Assembly: GCA_033977485.1 (NCBI GenBank)
Contig: CM066982.1
Span: 34,016,218 to 34,080,217 of the forward strand
Direction: 5' to 3'
Source: Hydrangea macrophylla
Lineage: Eukaryota; Streptophyta; Magnoliopsida; Cornales; Hydrangeaceae
Length of the DNA stretch: 64,000 nt
Shown here: piece after piece, positions 44,456-55,560 of the stretch
How positions within the stretch are numbered: position 1 is the stretch's first letter
How the letters are laid out: every line of letters starts with the position of its first letter
Translations under genes and position numbers: made by a program
The notes under the pieces: generated by a model
Databases searched by the model: none
Told to the model about the DNA's origin: nothing
What the model saw: only the letters and a program-made list of their open reading frames with translations

Positions 44456-47400
44456 TGTGAACATGGGACCCTAAATGCTCTTTTACTTTTTCAAAACAAC
44501 CAAGAGTCGCCATTTAATTTCGAGGAAAATTAAGAAACCATCTTTTGGAAACCAGAGATTTCTAGGTCCGGGGATTATGGAAGGAGAGGGAAGGAGCTCG
44601 GCGAATGAAAACACCCCCTCTCATCCTATCTTGCGATAGGTCTCTACCAATATCCTTTTTAATCGAATTATTAATCTATGCATGCCCTCAACTAATACAT
44701 ATATATATATATATATATCAACATATTCTGAAAGATGGTCGAAAGGGGTGCAAAATTGCTAACAATAAAACGGCATACAAAACCACATAGTTCAAATAGT
44801 AAGTAAAATGACATGCAAATAGAGAATAAGGAAAATTACCCGGGATCCAACTGTGAATATGAAACTTGTAATGCATGCAAATAATACAAAAACCCTAAAA
44901 AAAAGTCTTTAATACACATATTACACATAAGGCAAGGCCTAATCTAAGGTGTCGCACATAGAGTTGAAAATCAATAAAAATTAAGAAGTAAAATAAATGA
45001 GAGAAAAGTCGAGAAGTCGTACCTCAATAGCGGTACAAAACAAAGGTTAGTCCACATGCTTTGAGTACAATATAATATCAAATCCTAAGTATTGTATCCA
45101 ATTTTAGCCTAAATCTAACAAAAATGGGGGAGGTTGACAAAATCGTGAATTCTTTTGGATTGTTGAGGTCACATCATCCATATAGATATACAAGTCTCAA
45201 TGAGGAGCCAATCTAATGTCCATATAGAGGTAATATGATATCAACATATTCGAAAATAATCCACGATTAACTTTAACCAATCATGAGTTATATCAATGAT
45301 TTACAAGCTAATGCCCTAGGATTCAAGTATCACTACCTAAACATGATGATCATGGAGAGCATGAACAAGACATGAATTACTCCTTGATTTAGATCGTTTA
45401 GCCACTGGATTTAAGATTAATTAACTTCATTCAAAACATGTTTTAAGTCCTAAGTCATAGAAAAATTAATTGGATTATCATTATTAAGGTTTATCAAATC
45501 TGTCACAGCATTCAGGATTTATAGAGAGGAAATCAAATGTCTAAAAATAGAAAAGTCACAGTTCCCATGGCTTGATCTTAATGATTTTTGGATATAATGT
45601 GCCTCTGTGAGTCAAGTTTCTAACCTAAAAACAAAATCAATGATCAAATGGTCCGATCTCTGGGAATTAGACCAAAACCAGACATCACTTAGGTTTGATG
45701 AACTCTCTGTCCAGAGATCTTATATGATTGATTTAAAATAGCAAACTTATCTTAAACCTTTCAATATTTCTAGAGAATCTTATTAACTCACACATCTTCA
45801 TACATACTTGATTAAGGTTTTAACCTAGACAATTTAAAATAGGCTTACTGTTATGGAATTCTAGACATAGAGAAATCATCCTACAAAACCTGTGATCAAA
45901 CCATGCTAACCATGAAATCTAGTCAAAGCAAAAAATTCAGTGGTGAAATTAGATGTTATGAACACATTCCAACTGGTGTCATTCAAATCCAATGGATCGT
46001 GATTTAATTAAAAATCTTTGATCACAATTGGTCAATGAATTCACTACACCATTGTTGAATGGTCATCTACTTGTTAAACCAAATTTGGTCCAAAATTCTT
46101 GAGAGAATTTGGACCAAATTAGAGTTATAACAATTTGCATAATAATCAAACTTACCAAAAGTAGTCCCTAGATTAGACCATAAGGAGACTTCAATGAGGA
46201 TTTCAACTTCATATCCATACTTGAATACTTGAGATTATTTGGATATGAATTATCAAACCATGAAGTTGACCTCTCATGAGTCCAATTCCTCTCTCAAGTT
46301 TATGGTCCATAAATAATTGAGACCTACTTTGATCATTTCTCTTCCCAAATCGATGGCCCTTGGAGACTAAAATAATACTAATACCTATGAATTTCAATAG
46401 GATATGAAGAAAGTCCCATGAAAACTCAAATTAAAAGGCCCAAGTCATGATTTTGAGACTTGGATCTATAAATTATTAAGGAATATAGTTTAGAATCTTG
46501 TAAATCATGAATTTATAGAAAATCAAAGGATCAATCTCAAAGGATTCAAGTGGGATATCGAAAATCTCATGATTCCCTAGAGAAGAGCGTGAACAAAGCA
46601 GATGAAATCAAAACCCAATTGATCCAAATTGAATTTTACTTCAAAAACTTGTTTTATTTTTAACCAAAAGCTATTTAGATCCAAATCAACAAATATAAGA
46701 AGGAATTCAAATTGATCAAGTGGTGTGTGATGAAATGAGGTTAGAAGAGACTTTTTGAAAATTGTACAAAGATCCTAAAGAATTCTATGAATTGTGATTG
46801 AATTAATGCTAAAAACAAGCTAAGGTTGGAGGATTACCTCCAAATTTCCTCAGATTTTCTTGCTTTTGGAGAAGATCTTCAATGTTCTTCAAGCTAATCT
46901 TCAATTTCTTTAATCTTTTTCAATGGATTCTCTTTAATTATCTCAAGTACTTTCAAGTATATATAAAAAAAAATCTCTAACCAATGTGTCTAAACCCCCA
47001 CAATGGAGATAAACATCTCCTTATACAGACCCATCTTGGGGGGTCATTTCAGTAAATTCGGGGTAAAAATCCATGTGTAATGGCATCTTTGGTTATTCAC
47101 TATGTACTTTAAAAAATAGACTGTTACAGCGGGCGGCACTCAATGAGTTGTCGGCTTCGCCGTGTCCAGCCTTATCCTCTTTATATATATATATATATAT
47201 ATTATTTTCTTTTCTTATTTTTTTTCTTTTGAAATTCCTTTTCCCTTTTTTTCCTTTTCAAAATTCTTTTCTTGAAATAATTTAAACCAAAGCCCCTTTT
47301 TATATTATATTTTCAAACTAATTTTTGTATCTTTTCCAAAGCATATTTTATAGCCGAAATTTCCTGAACACCCGGTCTTTCCTTTCTTTTCTTTCAAACT

Positions 47401-47534
47401 TTTTGAGATCAAGGAGCTTTCTGAAGAGCTTGAATCACCTTAAAAGACTTCAAATTCGTCGGACATTGTTATCATCGATTTTAGAGGTAATAATCCCCTG
47501 AATTTGATGGTCGATCAAAATCGGGGTGTCTATA
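44456..47534 (-). repeat. Tat element 5' LTR (3.1 kb)
   Basis: Homologous to 2323-5412. Outer end GGTGTCTATA abuts ATAGG; inner end TGTGAACATGG abuts the PBS region. Compared with the 3' LTR it has about 60 extra bases near 45609-45668 and lacks short stretches near 3601-3650 and 5000. Divergence between the two LTRs looks clearly greater than between the Tekay-like LTRs, as expected for the outermost, oldest layer. Confidence 0.93.
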
Positions 47535-47539
47535 ATAGG

Positions 47540-47764
47540 ATTAGTAATCATCTTAACGACGACAATGATATTATTTTGAACCTAGTGTCTAGTAGAATAG
47601 TCAATAACCTCGACATTCTAGTTTCTATTTTAGTAACTATAGACGGACTTGAACTTTGCCTCGTACATAGTCCCGTACATATGTACTTTTATAATTGTGT
47701 TCATTGTCGCAATAGTACACATATATTTGATACACGCACATTTTCTATGCACCTAGCCATGTGG
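47540..47764. other. Short unassigned spacer
   Basis: 225 bases between the Tat element and the next LTR. No recognisable feature. Confidence 0.5.
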
Positions 47765-48424
47765 TGTCACGCCCCAGCGTAGCAAATAAGGAAAAATTTT
47801 CGTTTTCATTTTGGACCCGTAGGTCATGACAGGTGATGGATCGCTTGTCCTGTACTTAGCTTAAAATGTACCAGTAAATAGAGTATATAAAGCAACAGGG
47901 AAAATAAGCATTAAATATATTACAACTTCAATTAATATTACATTGTCCTTAAATAAAATATCCTTAAGATACAAATCACCTTATTCAAATTTAAAACATT
48001 ATTCATATCCTTATTACAACTTTATTTAAATAAAAGAATCTCCGCAGACTTCTCTAGCTAGCATAGTTATATTGCCTTGCATAATCATTTCCTGAACATT
48101 TTAGATGTCCAAGACAAAATAATGTCATCAGGTAATGAAAGGTGAGTGAGCATAATGATCACACAAGCAATATATATAAAAGTACATTTGCAGTTATTAT
48201 TATTATTGAACACCTTAGGGTACGGTTAATCCATTATTCCAGTCATCGCATAATACGTATATAGTTTAAGAAATGAATATTTATAACAGTGCATGAACAA
48301 TGAAACCATCTCATCTCACTGACTCTTTTATCTCTATCACAACCTCTAGACTCATTCAGTCCACCTAGAAGCATCCGACGCAATGCCGTTAATTTAGAAG
48401 GTCTATCGATATGTATGCAGTGTT

Positions 48425-48755
48425 AAAGTTGGCCTGGACGTACCTAGACATTCAAGGCTAATAACCTACTGAACACCCTTGTTAGTCTACCGTATCCGAG
48501 TTGACCTGGACTAAGTCTAGAATATCCAATGATCGGTCCACCGTATTCGAGTCGTCCTGGATGCGATTTGATTGGCCTACCGTATCTGAGTCAACCTGGG
48601 ATCAACTCTCTTAATTAATCTACCGTATCCGAGTCAACCTGGAATAATTAAGGCTATCATAAGAACTCTGACTGGCCTACTATATCCAAGTTGGCCTGGG
48701 CTCAATCCTTCCTAATTAACCTACCGCATCTGAGTCGGCCTGGGATAATTAAGGT
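48425..48755 (-). repeat. LTR minisatellite with CTACCGTATCCGAGTC units
   Basis: About seven units of 40-55 bp with (G/C)CTACCGTATCCGAGTCNACCTGG separated by variable spacers such as GATAATTAAGG. It occupies the slot used by the minisatellites of the other Tekay-like LTRs and keeps a TACC/CCTGG core. Confidence 0.75.
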
Positions 48756-49279
48756 TACCTTTCCCAAGACATTCTTCCTTTATTGACTTCTCACAACATA
48801 TATGCTAACCAAACGACCCCTTTCAAACATACCAACTTGACTATGCAAATGTGCAACTTATTCTCTTTCTCATTTATATAAAAGTATCAGTGGTGTACGA
48901 CTTGTTCTTTCTTTACAAATTTCCTTATAAAGATATCAGAGCAATGTGACTTAAATCTTTCTTATAGTGGCATTAGAGTGATTCTTACTTGTCCTTATAC
49001 ATATTATTTAAATGGTATCAGAGCTATTTATACATATGATTTAAAATTCCAAATTTTCTTTCAAAGTCTATTTCCATTTCCTTTGATAAGACAATGGCAA
49101 TGAGGTACAAGTTTTGAAACAGAAAGTACAGTAGTCCTTCTAGTATATATTTCACATTTCTTGTAAAAATATCCAAGTAGTTCATCTATGGTTATAACTA
49201 AGTATAGAAGGCTACAACAGAGAGTACAACTATACTTAAGCAATGAATACAATTACAGTAAGAATGACTGATCATTTTG

Positions 49280-49405
49280 CCTCAGAAGGGCATGACCGGT
49301 CATGGTCATATAGCGGGATCGATCATGGTTGCGATCGGTCCTGGTCATGTTTCACGACCGGTCATTGTCGGGACCAGTCCTGGTCAAATAGCGCGATCGA
49401 GTTTG
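49280..49405 (-). repeat. CGACCGGTCATGGTC cluster in LTR
   Basis: Repeated TGACCGGTCATGGTC, CGATCGGTCCTGGTC and CGACCGGTCATTG motifs, each with a self-complementary core (GACCGGTC, CGATCG). The cluster lies at the slot of the CG-rich palindromic blocks of related LTRs. Confidence 0.75.
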
Positions 49406-50056
49406 GTCATCATCAACCTCAAGACTGTACAGGTGTAGAGCAGAATACGAGTTTTACAAATTTTAACGATACAACAAGTATAATATAACATTCCCTTCAT
49501 TTTTCCACGTAGATTACAAATATATAAGTCTTATATGTCAAATCCTAATGTGGCTCAACTTGTAGATGAAAATCGAAGAGTCGTCAAAACTTCACTTTAA
49601 TCGTACGTTGCAACCGTTACAAATTAAGGTCTAAGATTTGAAACAGAGAAAACTGGGGTTATAATCTTCCATTCCTAATTTCCAGAAATCGTTTTCGTTA
49701 AGGTTTGAGAGACCACTATTTTTGAAGCTTCAAAACTATATATATTTATACACATGTATATCTTTATATTTGATACCACCGGCTTGTGTTCAATGACAAA
49801 TACTACATTATAAGTGAGTACTAGAGACTCACCGGTCTTTAGATTGAGCGGCGCGACTTGCCGAAGAAAGATGTAAATTCTGTAATATGAAGTTTAAGCT
49901 TTGAAAGCAATGGCTATGGCTTCCTCTTTGACTTACTGTGATAATATATCTTGCTGTGATATATTTTGATTTCCAAAAATAGAAAGGTGCTTGTGTGTGC
50001 TTGTGATTTAAGAGAGAGGAGTAAGTAAAGCTTGAATGTGGGTGTATGTATATTGT

Positions 50057-50058
<2 letters not shown>

Positions 50059-50090
<32 letters not shown>
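50059..50090. repeat. (GA)n microsatellite
   Basis: Sixteen GA repeats in the leader-like part of the minus-strand LTR. On the LTR's own strand it is a CT run near the probable transcription start, as CT-rich stretches also follow the TATA box of the other Tekay-like LTR. Confidence 0.9.
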
Positions 50091-50094
<4 letters not shown>

Positions 50095-50317
50095 TGGAGA
50101 TGAAAGCTTGAGAGTTTGAATGTCTTGAAAGTACAAGACTGTTATGTGTTTATAGCTTTATGAGATATGTGTTGAGAGTAATGCTTTGATTTGTAAGTGT
50201 GAGCCCAGTTATATAAGCAATCAGTGTTTGAGTCATTTAGTAAGTTGTAAAATGAAATGAGTGTATATAGATAACACAGTTGTATGACTTTGATTGATGC
50301 GGTCATTTCAAGGATAT

Positions 50318-50645
50318 AGTTAGTTTGTTTAATCAGTTTGGTTCAGTTAGTCCAGTTCGGTTGGTTCGGGTAGTCTAGGAAAATCCCAAATAAATATTAG
50401 GGACCAACAACGTAATAAATATTTTATTAATAGTTTTAATCCCAAATCATAGGATAACTCAGGGGTTCGGGTAGTCTAGGAATATAGTTAGTCCGTTTAA
50501 TCAGTTTGGTTCAGTTAGTCCAGTTAGGTTGGTTCGGGTAGTCTAGGAAAATATCCCAAACAAATAGTAGGGACCAAAAATGTAAACAACGTAATAAATA
50601 TTTTATTAATAGTTTTAATCCCAAATTATAGGATAACTCAGAGGC
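50318..50645. repeat. Tandem duplication of about 170 bp
   Basis: Two copies of a segment running from ATATAGTTAGT..GTTTAATCAG through GGTTCGGGTAGTCTAGG and AATAAATATTTTATTAATAG to ATAGGATAACTCAG. They differ by small indels. Duplication lies in the 5' (promoter-side) part of the minus-strand LTR. Confidence 0.75.
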
Positions 50646-50688
50646 ACAATCTTAAGCATAAGTAATACTAATTAAAATTAATAAGGGT

Positions 50689-51331
50689 TGATAGGTATGA
50701 GAATATCCGGTCAAAGTCATATCGTCACGTCAACACAGAGACACTGGGTCAGCTGGAGCAGGTGCCTAGAATTCAGCTATCCCGGGCTGAACTGTCGATA
50801 CCGCCCGGTCTGTGCCCACAGCTCAGGGTCACGAGGCAGATACGTCCCCCGATGGGTATGGCCCAGGCCTGCCCTATGGCTTGCTCTACGAGGTTGCTGG
50901 CAGTCCCCCTAACTTAGTCAGAAGATTAATTCGAACAGTTTCCTAAACCACTAAGGGAACCTCCATGATTTATGCTAGTCACATGTAATCAAGTTAGGCT
51001 TCCTAACTTAGCTACTTACCTTCTATGAGTGGTCTTTTGTACCTTTAAAAGAGACCCCTCACCCTCATTGAAGGGGATCACATTCTTATTTCCGAGAACT
51101 GCAATACAAATTATTTATACACATACACCCGGCCGGCCTTCCTGGTAGTGCCGCCCTCTTTGTCAGTTCACCAAAGACTGCAAGTGATCTGTTAGTAAAT
51201 GTGCTCCGACGCACCCGTGGACGTAGGTCACCTAGTTAACGGAGCTAAACCACATACAAATCCCTTGCCTCACTCACCCTTTCTCTCCTTATATTACTCT
51301 TCTTGTCCTTTACCAAATTTTGGCATCATCA
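50689..51331 (+). repeat. 5' LTR of the second Tat element (643 bp)
   Basis: TGATAGGTATGAG...TGGCATCATCA. Nearly identical in layout to 60421-61061. The TATA-like box reads TTTAAAAGAG (51044) against TATAAAAGAG in the 3' LTR, so the driving copy carries a promoter change. A second feature is a CAATGAAGG/CCTTCATTG-like inverted repeat just after it (CCTCATTGAAGGGG). Confidence 0.95.
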
Positions 51332-51334
51332 GTT

Positions 51335-51351
51335 TGGCGCCGTCTGTGGGA
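51335..51351 (+). promoter_or_regulatory. Primer binding site of the second Tat element
   Basis: TGGCGCCGTCTGTGGGA starts four bases after the LTR. This is the PBS found in many RIRE2/Cinful-type Tat elements as I know them. Confidence 0.85.
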
Positions 51352-51391
51352 ATGACAACTTTTCCTGAAAACAAATTTGTGACTGATTAAC

Positions 51392-52927
51392 ATGCCACCG
51401 AAGAGACACAAGATGGCTGCTGCTCTAGCAGGTTAGGCAGATTCTCACGCCGGGTAACCGGTTGCTTCTATGACCTCCGAGCTGGTTACCGCAGCCCTTG
51501 CGTAACTCCTGGAGGGCCAGCGGAAAACTCAGCAGCAGATCAAAGCGCTGCTGGGCTTGTCAAAAAAAGCTCCCTCAGATAGAGGAACGGCTTGGGAAGG
51601 GCGCGCAGGACTGGGAGCCCGTATGGGTCCGAAGGCGTGCATATACAGAGCCTATATCCCTACCAGATTTGGGTCAAAGTGCCCGAGCCAACCTCCACCG
51701 GGTGAGGGACGCTAGAGAAATCATTAAAAGCAGACGCGTTGCCAGAGGGAAGGGCAAGGATAAAAGGCCCGGGATTCGGCCAAAGACTCCCCGACCAAGA
51801 GCAATGGAGATCTTAGGCAAACAATTACCTAAAGTCGAAGCCGAGTTCTATCCCCGAGGACAACGTACTTTGAGGAAGAGGCCTCATCGTCCGACCCGAT
51901 GTACCATTCAGATACAGAGCAAAAGACCGGTCAGAAATATGTCAAGGCCCAAATCGAGGACCTGCAGAAACAAATTGATAAATTGAGCCGTAAACCACGC
52001 CATGATCACATCAATACAAAAACCAAGTCGCCCTTTACCGTCTGGGTCATAGGATTCCCCATCCCGTGAAAGTTCAAGCCACCGTATCTCGACTCTTACG
52101 ACGGTTCAAGAAGCCCAGTGGATCATGTCCGGACTTATAAGGCACAGATGGCACTGGTCACCACCACTGACGAACTAATGCGCTTGGCCTTTCCCAGCAC
52201 TCTCAAGGGACCGGTCGCATAGTGGTTCCATGATCTCAAGCCCCGAACAGTCGACAATTTCAAGGCACTCAGCAAGCTATTTATCAGCCAGTTTATGGGG
52301 ATACTCGATCGGTCACAGGCCGACACCTAACTATTGACCGTCAAGCAGTGCTAGGGGGAGTCCTTGAAGGATTACGTCGTTCATTTCAGCCAGTAAAGGC
52401 TCCAGATCCGCCACATAAATGAAACGGTCGCTATTACAGCCTTTTGCTCGGGAGTTCAGCACACCAAAGTTGCTACGTCATTCCATCATGACCGACCTGC
52501 AACCCTAGTTGAGCTCTCCGAGAGGGTTAGGAAGTATATCAACACGGAGGAGATCCTGAAGTCCAAGCACCCTAGCTTTGTGGGAGATAGTCCTCGAAAT
52601 CCAAACACAAATGCGACAGCCACAAGAAGGGTTCGGGAAAGAAGCCGAAGTAGGATCAGCAAAGAGGCGAACAAGATTGGGCCCCGATTACTTTCACACC
52701 TCTTTCCCCGGCCTATCCATGAGGTCATGGCCGATGCTGAGACCCAGAGGCTCCTCCAACAGCCGACAAAGCTAAAGAGCCCGCCCGGTAAGAGGAACCA
52801 GGACAAGTTTTGCCGGTACCATAAAGACCATGCTCACGTCACAGAAGACTTCTTCAAGCTCAAGATTTCCATTGAGAAACTAATTGAACAGGGTCACCTC
52901 ATCGAGTTAGTCGTGGCTGATAGGTGA
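51392..52927 (+). pseudogene. gag of the second Tat element
   Basis: ATG at 51392 (MPPKRHKMAAALAG, then a stop). Downstream frames give ARANLHRVRDAREIIKSRR (basic N-terminal part), then the capsid-like region from about 52075 (FKPPYLDSYDGSRSPVDHV, MRLAFPSTLKGP, WFHDLKPRTVDNFKAL, ESLKDYVVHF) and a RKYINTEEIL block. At 52805-52927 FCRYHKDHAHVTEDFFKL matches the C..H..H.TE.C knuckle of Tat gag, with the last Cys replaced by Phe. Several TAG/TAA stops (52218, 52328, 52352, 52394) and frame changes. Confidence 0.85.
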
Positions 52928-52999
52928 CCTTGGCCTGACACCCAAGCTCCTGAGCAACCACAACCTCTCGAATAAATCAACGTCATCTCCAGAGGAAAT

Positions 53000-53760
53000 T
53001 TGAGCAAAGGGGATTCACAATCAGCTAGGAAGAGGCGTGCTCGGGCATCCCAATTGGATATTTGGCATGTCCAATCAGCCAGCTCCCCATTGATCGATGT
53101 GCTAACATTCTCGTCTGATGACATGAAGGACTTGTACTACCCCCACAATGATCTGCTAGTGGTTACGCTCTCCATAGCAAATTATGTGGTCAAGAGGGTG
53201 TTAGTGGACACGAGCAGCTCCTCTGATATTTTGTTCGTTTCGACTTTTGATCAGTTTAGGATATCAAGGGATTGGCTCTGACTCATAGCCACTGTCCTGG
53301 TAGGATTCAATGGATCTAGTACACAACAGCTTGGTACGATCGAGCTCTCGCAGCCCTCATGGGGACCTACCCCCAGCATGTCTCCGTACTAGCAAACTTT
53401 GTGGTGGTAGAAGCCCCGTCCGCCTATAATGTCATCTTGGGGAGGCCAATGTTCAATAGGGCCAGGGCAGTCGTGTCAACGTATGGCCTAGTGATCAAGT
53501 TTCCAACCCCATAGGGGCCCGGGAGCTTATGTGGAGACTAAGCAACCGCTTGGAGCTGTTATGTCAGTTCTTTGCATAGAGAAGCAGTTTTGAAAATGTT
53601 AAACGTCCAGGAGATGGACTCGAGGGACACAAGGGATGGAGTGGGCCTAGCAGAAGAGCTAAATCAAGTGGTACTGGACTCCTATCTCCCCGATCGGTCC
53701 ATCAGCATTGGCTCTCTCTTAGAATCTGGTCTCAGGGTGAAGCTGATTCATTTCCTATGA
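53000..53760 (+). pseudogene. Protease region of the second Tat element
   Basis: HNDLLVVTLSIANYVVKRVL followed by VDTSSSSDILF (about 53206-53238). The usual D-T/S-G active site reads D-T-S. The later block YNVILGRPMFNRARAVVSTY-like sequence lies near 53425-53480 in a shifted frame. Then a spacer open frame to 53760. Confidence 0.75.
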
Positions 53761-54460
53761 CAGAACTAGGACGTCTTTTCCTGGTGTCATGAAGACATGC
53801 CTAGGATAGACCCTCGAGTCATGTCCCACCATCTCAACATCAACCCAGAGTCTCGGCCGATCAAGCAGAGAATGAGGGGCATGGCCCTGAAATACAAGTA
53901 GCGGTGCACGAAGAAATTGAAAAGCTTCTAAAGGCAAAATCCGTCCGAGAGGTCCATTATTCTGACTGGTTGGAAAATGTGGTACTCGTCAAGAAAAGCA
54001 ATGGGAAGTGGAGAATGTGTGTGGATTTCACCAACCTAAACAAGGCTTGCCCCAAGGATTGCTATCCTCTACCTAGGATAGACCTCCTTGTGGACTCCAC
54101 GGCCGGTCACTCACTCCTCTCTTTCATGGATTCCTATTCGGGGTACAACAAGATCAGTATGTACCCCGAGGATGAAGAAAAGATGTCCTTCATCACTGAC
54201 CAAGGGACGTACTGCTACAAGGTGATGCCCTTTGGCTTGAAGAATGTCAGGGCAACTTATCAGTGCCTAGTCCACCACATGTTTAAAGACTTGATCGGGA
54301 AGTCAATGGAGGTGTACGTCGACGATGTGTTGCTTAAGAGCCAGGAAGAGTTCGACCATCTCGAGCACTTGACTGGGGCCTTCAGCATCTTAATAAAATT
54401 TTGGATGGGGTTGAACCCGGCCAAGTACACATTAGGGTCTCGTCCAAGAAGTTCTTGGGA
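53760..54460 (+). pseudogene. Reverse transcriptase of the second Tat element
   Basis: A stretch open from 53904 (EEIEKLLKAKSVREVHYSDW, VVLVKKSNGKWRMCVDFTNL, NKACPKDCYPLPRIDLLVDS, MDSYSGYNKISMYPEDEEK, VMPFGLKNVRATYQ) carries catalytic YVDD (VEVYVDDVLLKSQ). The frame shifts near 54440 before the FLGYMV-like block. The catalytic residues are intact, so the RT part decayed less than gag. Confidence 0.9.
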
Positions 54461-55560
54461 TATATGGTTAGCAGGAGGGGGATCGAAGCGAACCCCGAAA
54501 AAATTTAGGCTATTGTTAACATGCGGTCACCTAGGTCAACCAAAGAAATTCAAAGTTTGGCTGGACGGGTGGCAACACTGAATTGATTTGTCTCCCGAGC
54601 TACCGATCCATGTCTGTTGTTCTTCAAAATCCTCCGTAAAGCATTTCAATGGTCAAAAGAGTGTGAGGAGGTATTCCAGGATCTCAAGAAATACCTGGCA
54701 TCACCCCCACTACTCTCAACACCCTTACCAAAGGAGGAGTTATTCTTGTATTTGGCAATATCATCCTCAGCGGTAAGCTCGACATTCATCCGAGAAGAGC
54801 GCGGGATATAATTTCTGGTTTATTATACTAGTCAGGCACTTCAAGGTGCAGAAAGCCGGTACTCCTGCGTGGAGAAGCTGGCCTTTTGCCTTCATTATTT
54901 CTGCTCGGAGACTCCGACCATATTTCTAGGCCCATGCTATTATGGTCCTTACAGATCAGCCTCTCTGCCAGATATTAGGTAGGTCTGAGACATTCGGAAG
55001 GCTCGTCAAGTGGGCATTGGAATTAGAAGAATTCAAGATAGTCTATAGACCCCGGACATAATCAAGGGATAAGCGGTGGCTGATTTTCTCATTAAGTTCA
55101 CATATCTAGAAGATCCGGTCGAGGAGCTCGACCTGCCAGTTCTGTCGCCTGGCCTATAGCCTGATACACTGACCTGGGTGCTCTATGTGGATGGGTCCTC
55201 TAACAAACAGGGTAGTGGAGCTAGGATTATCCTGACCACACCTGACGGGATCTAGTTGGAGTATGCATTAAGGTTCAGGTTCTGACCTCTATGGGTGCGT
55301 AATAAGTCTAAGGGTATAGCGACTCCCAGCTCGTCGTCAATCAAGTAAATCAGGAGTGCAAAGCTCGAGAAGACAACATGGTAGCTTATTTGGCCCTTGT
55401 CCGCATGGTCTCGAAGAAGCTTAAGGGGTTCTCCATTAAGCAGATCCCGAGGAAAGAAAACACGAGAGCTAACCGGCTAGCCCACCTTGCCTCGTCCGCT
55501 GAGTCTAACCTACTCGGGATATGGGTAGAATACTTACCTAAGCTCAGCATGGTCAACTGA
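54460..55560 (+). pseudogene. Dual RNase H region of the second Tat element
   Basis: First RNase H: FQWSKECEEVFQDLKKYLAS, LFLYLAISSSAVSS, then in other frames VYYTSQALQGAESRYS and TDQPLCQILG. Second, archaeal-type RNase H begins LYVDGSSNKQGSGARIIL (about 55175-55235) and ends with the VRMVSKKLKGFSIKQIPRKE block (55400-55460) and a NRLAHLASSAESN segment. Many stops. A second RNase H is a hallmark of the Tat clade. Confidence 0.82.

Larger units (their letters stand above)
2323..47534 (-). mobile_element. Tat-lineage Ty3/gypsy element with antisense genes, heavily nested
   Basis: A 45.2-kb composite bounded by two 3.1-kb LTRs (2323-5412, 44456-47534) in the same orientation and flanked by the 5-bp duplication ATAGG at 2318-2322 and 47535-47539. 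On the minus strand the LTR starts TGTAGACACCCC and ends in ...CCACA or ...TCACA; a primer-binding-like sequence (44434-44452) and a purine tract (5413-5427) sit at the correct inner edges. Domain order on the minus strand is gag, protease, RT, RNase H, a second RNase H and integrase, as in the Tat clade. Nested elements at 8106-27963, 33920-34644 and 35134-37884 account for about half its length. The 3' region carries PMD-like and DUF7745-like genes on the opposite strand. All gag-pol frames contain stops. Confidence 0.93.

Noticed and set aside
54588..54811. Small plus-strand ORF at 54588-54776 (other frame)
   Set aside because: Shadow of the RNase H frame that starts at 54617.
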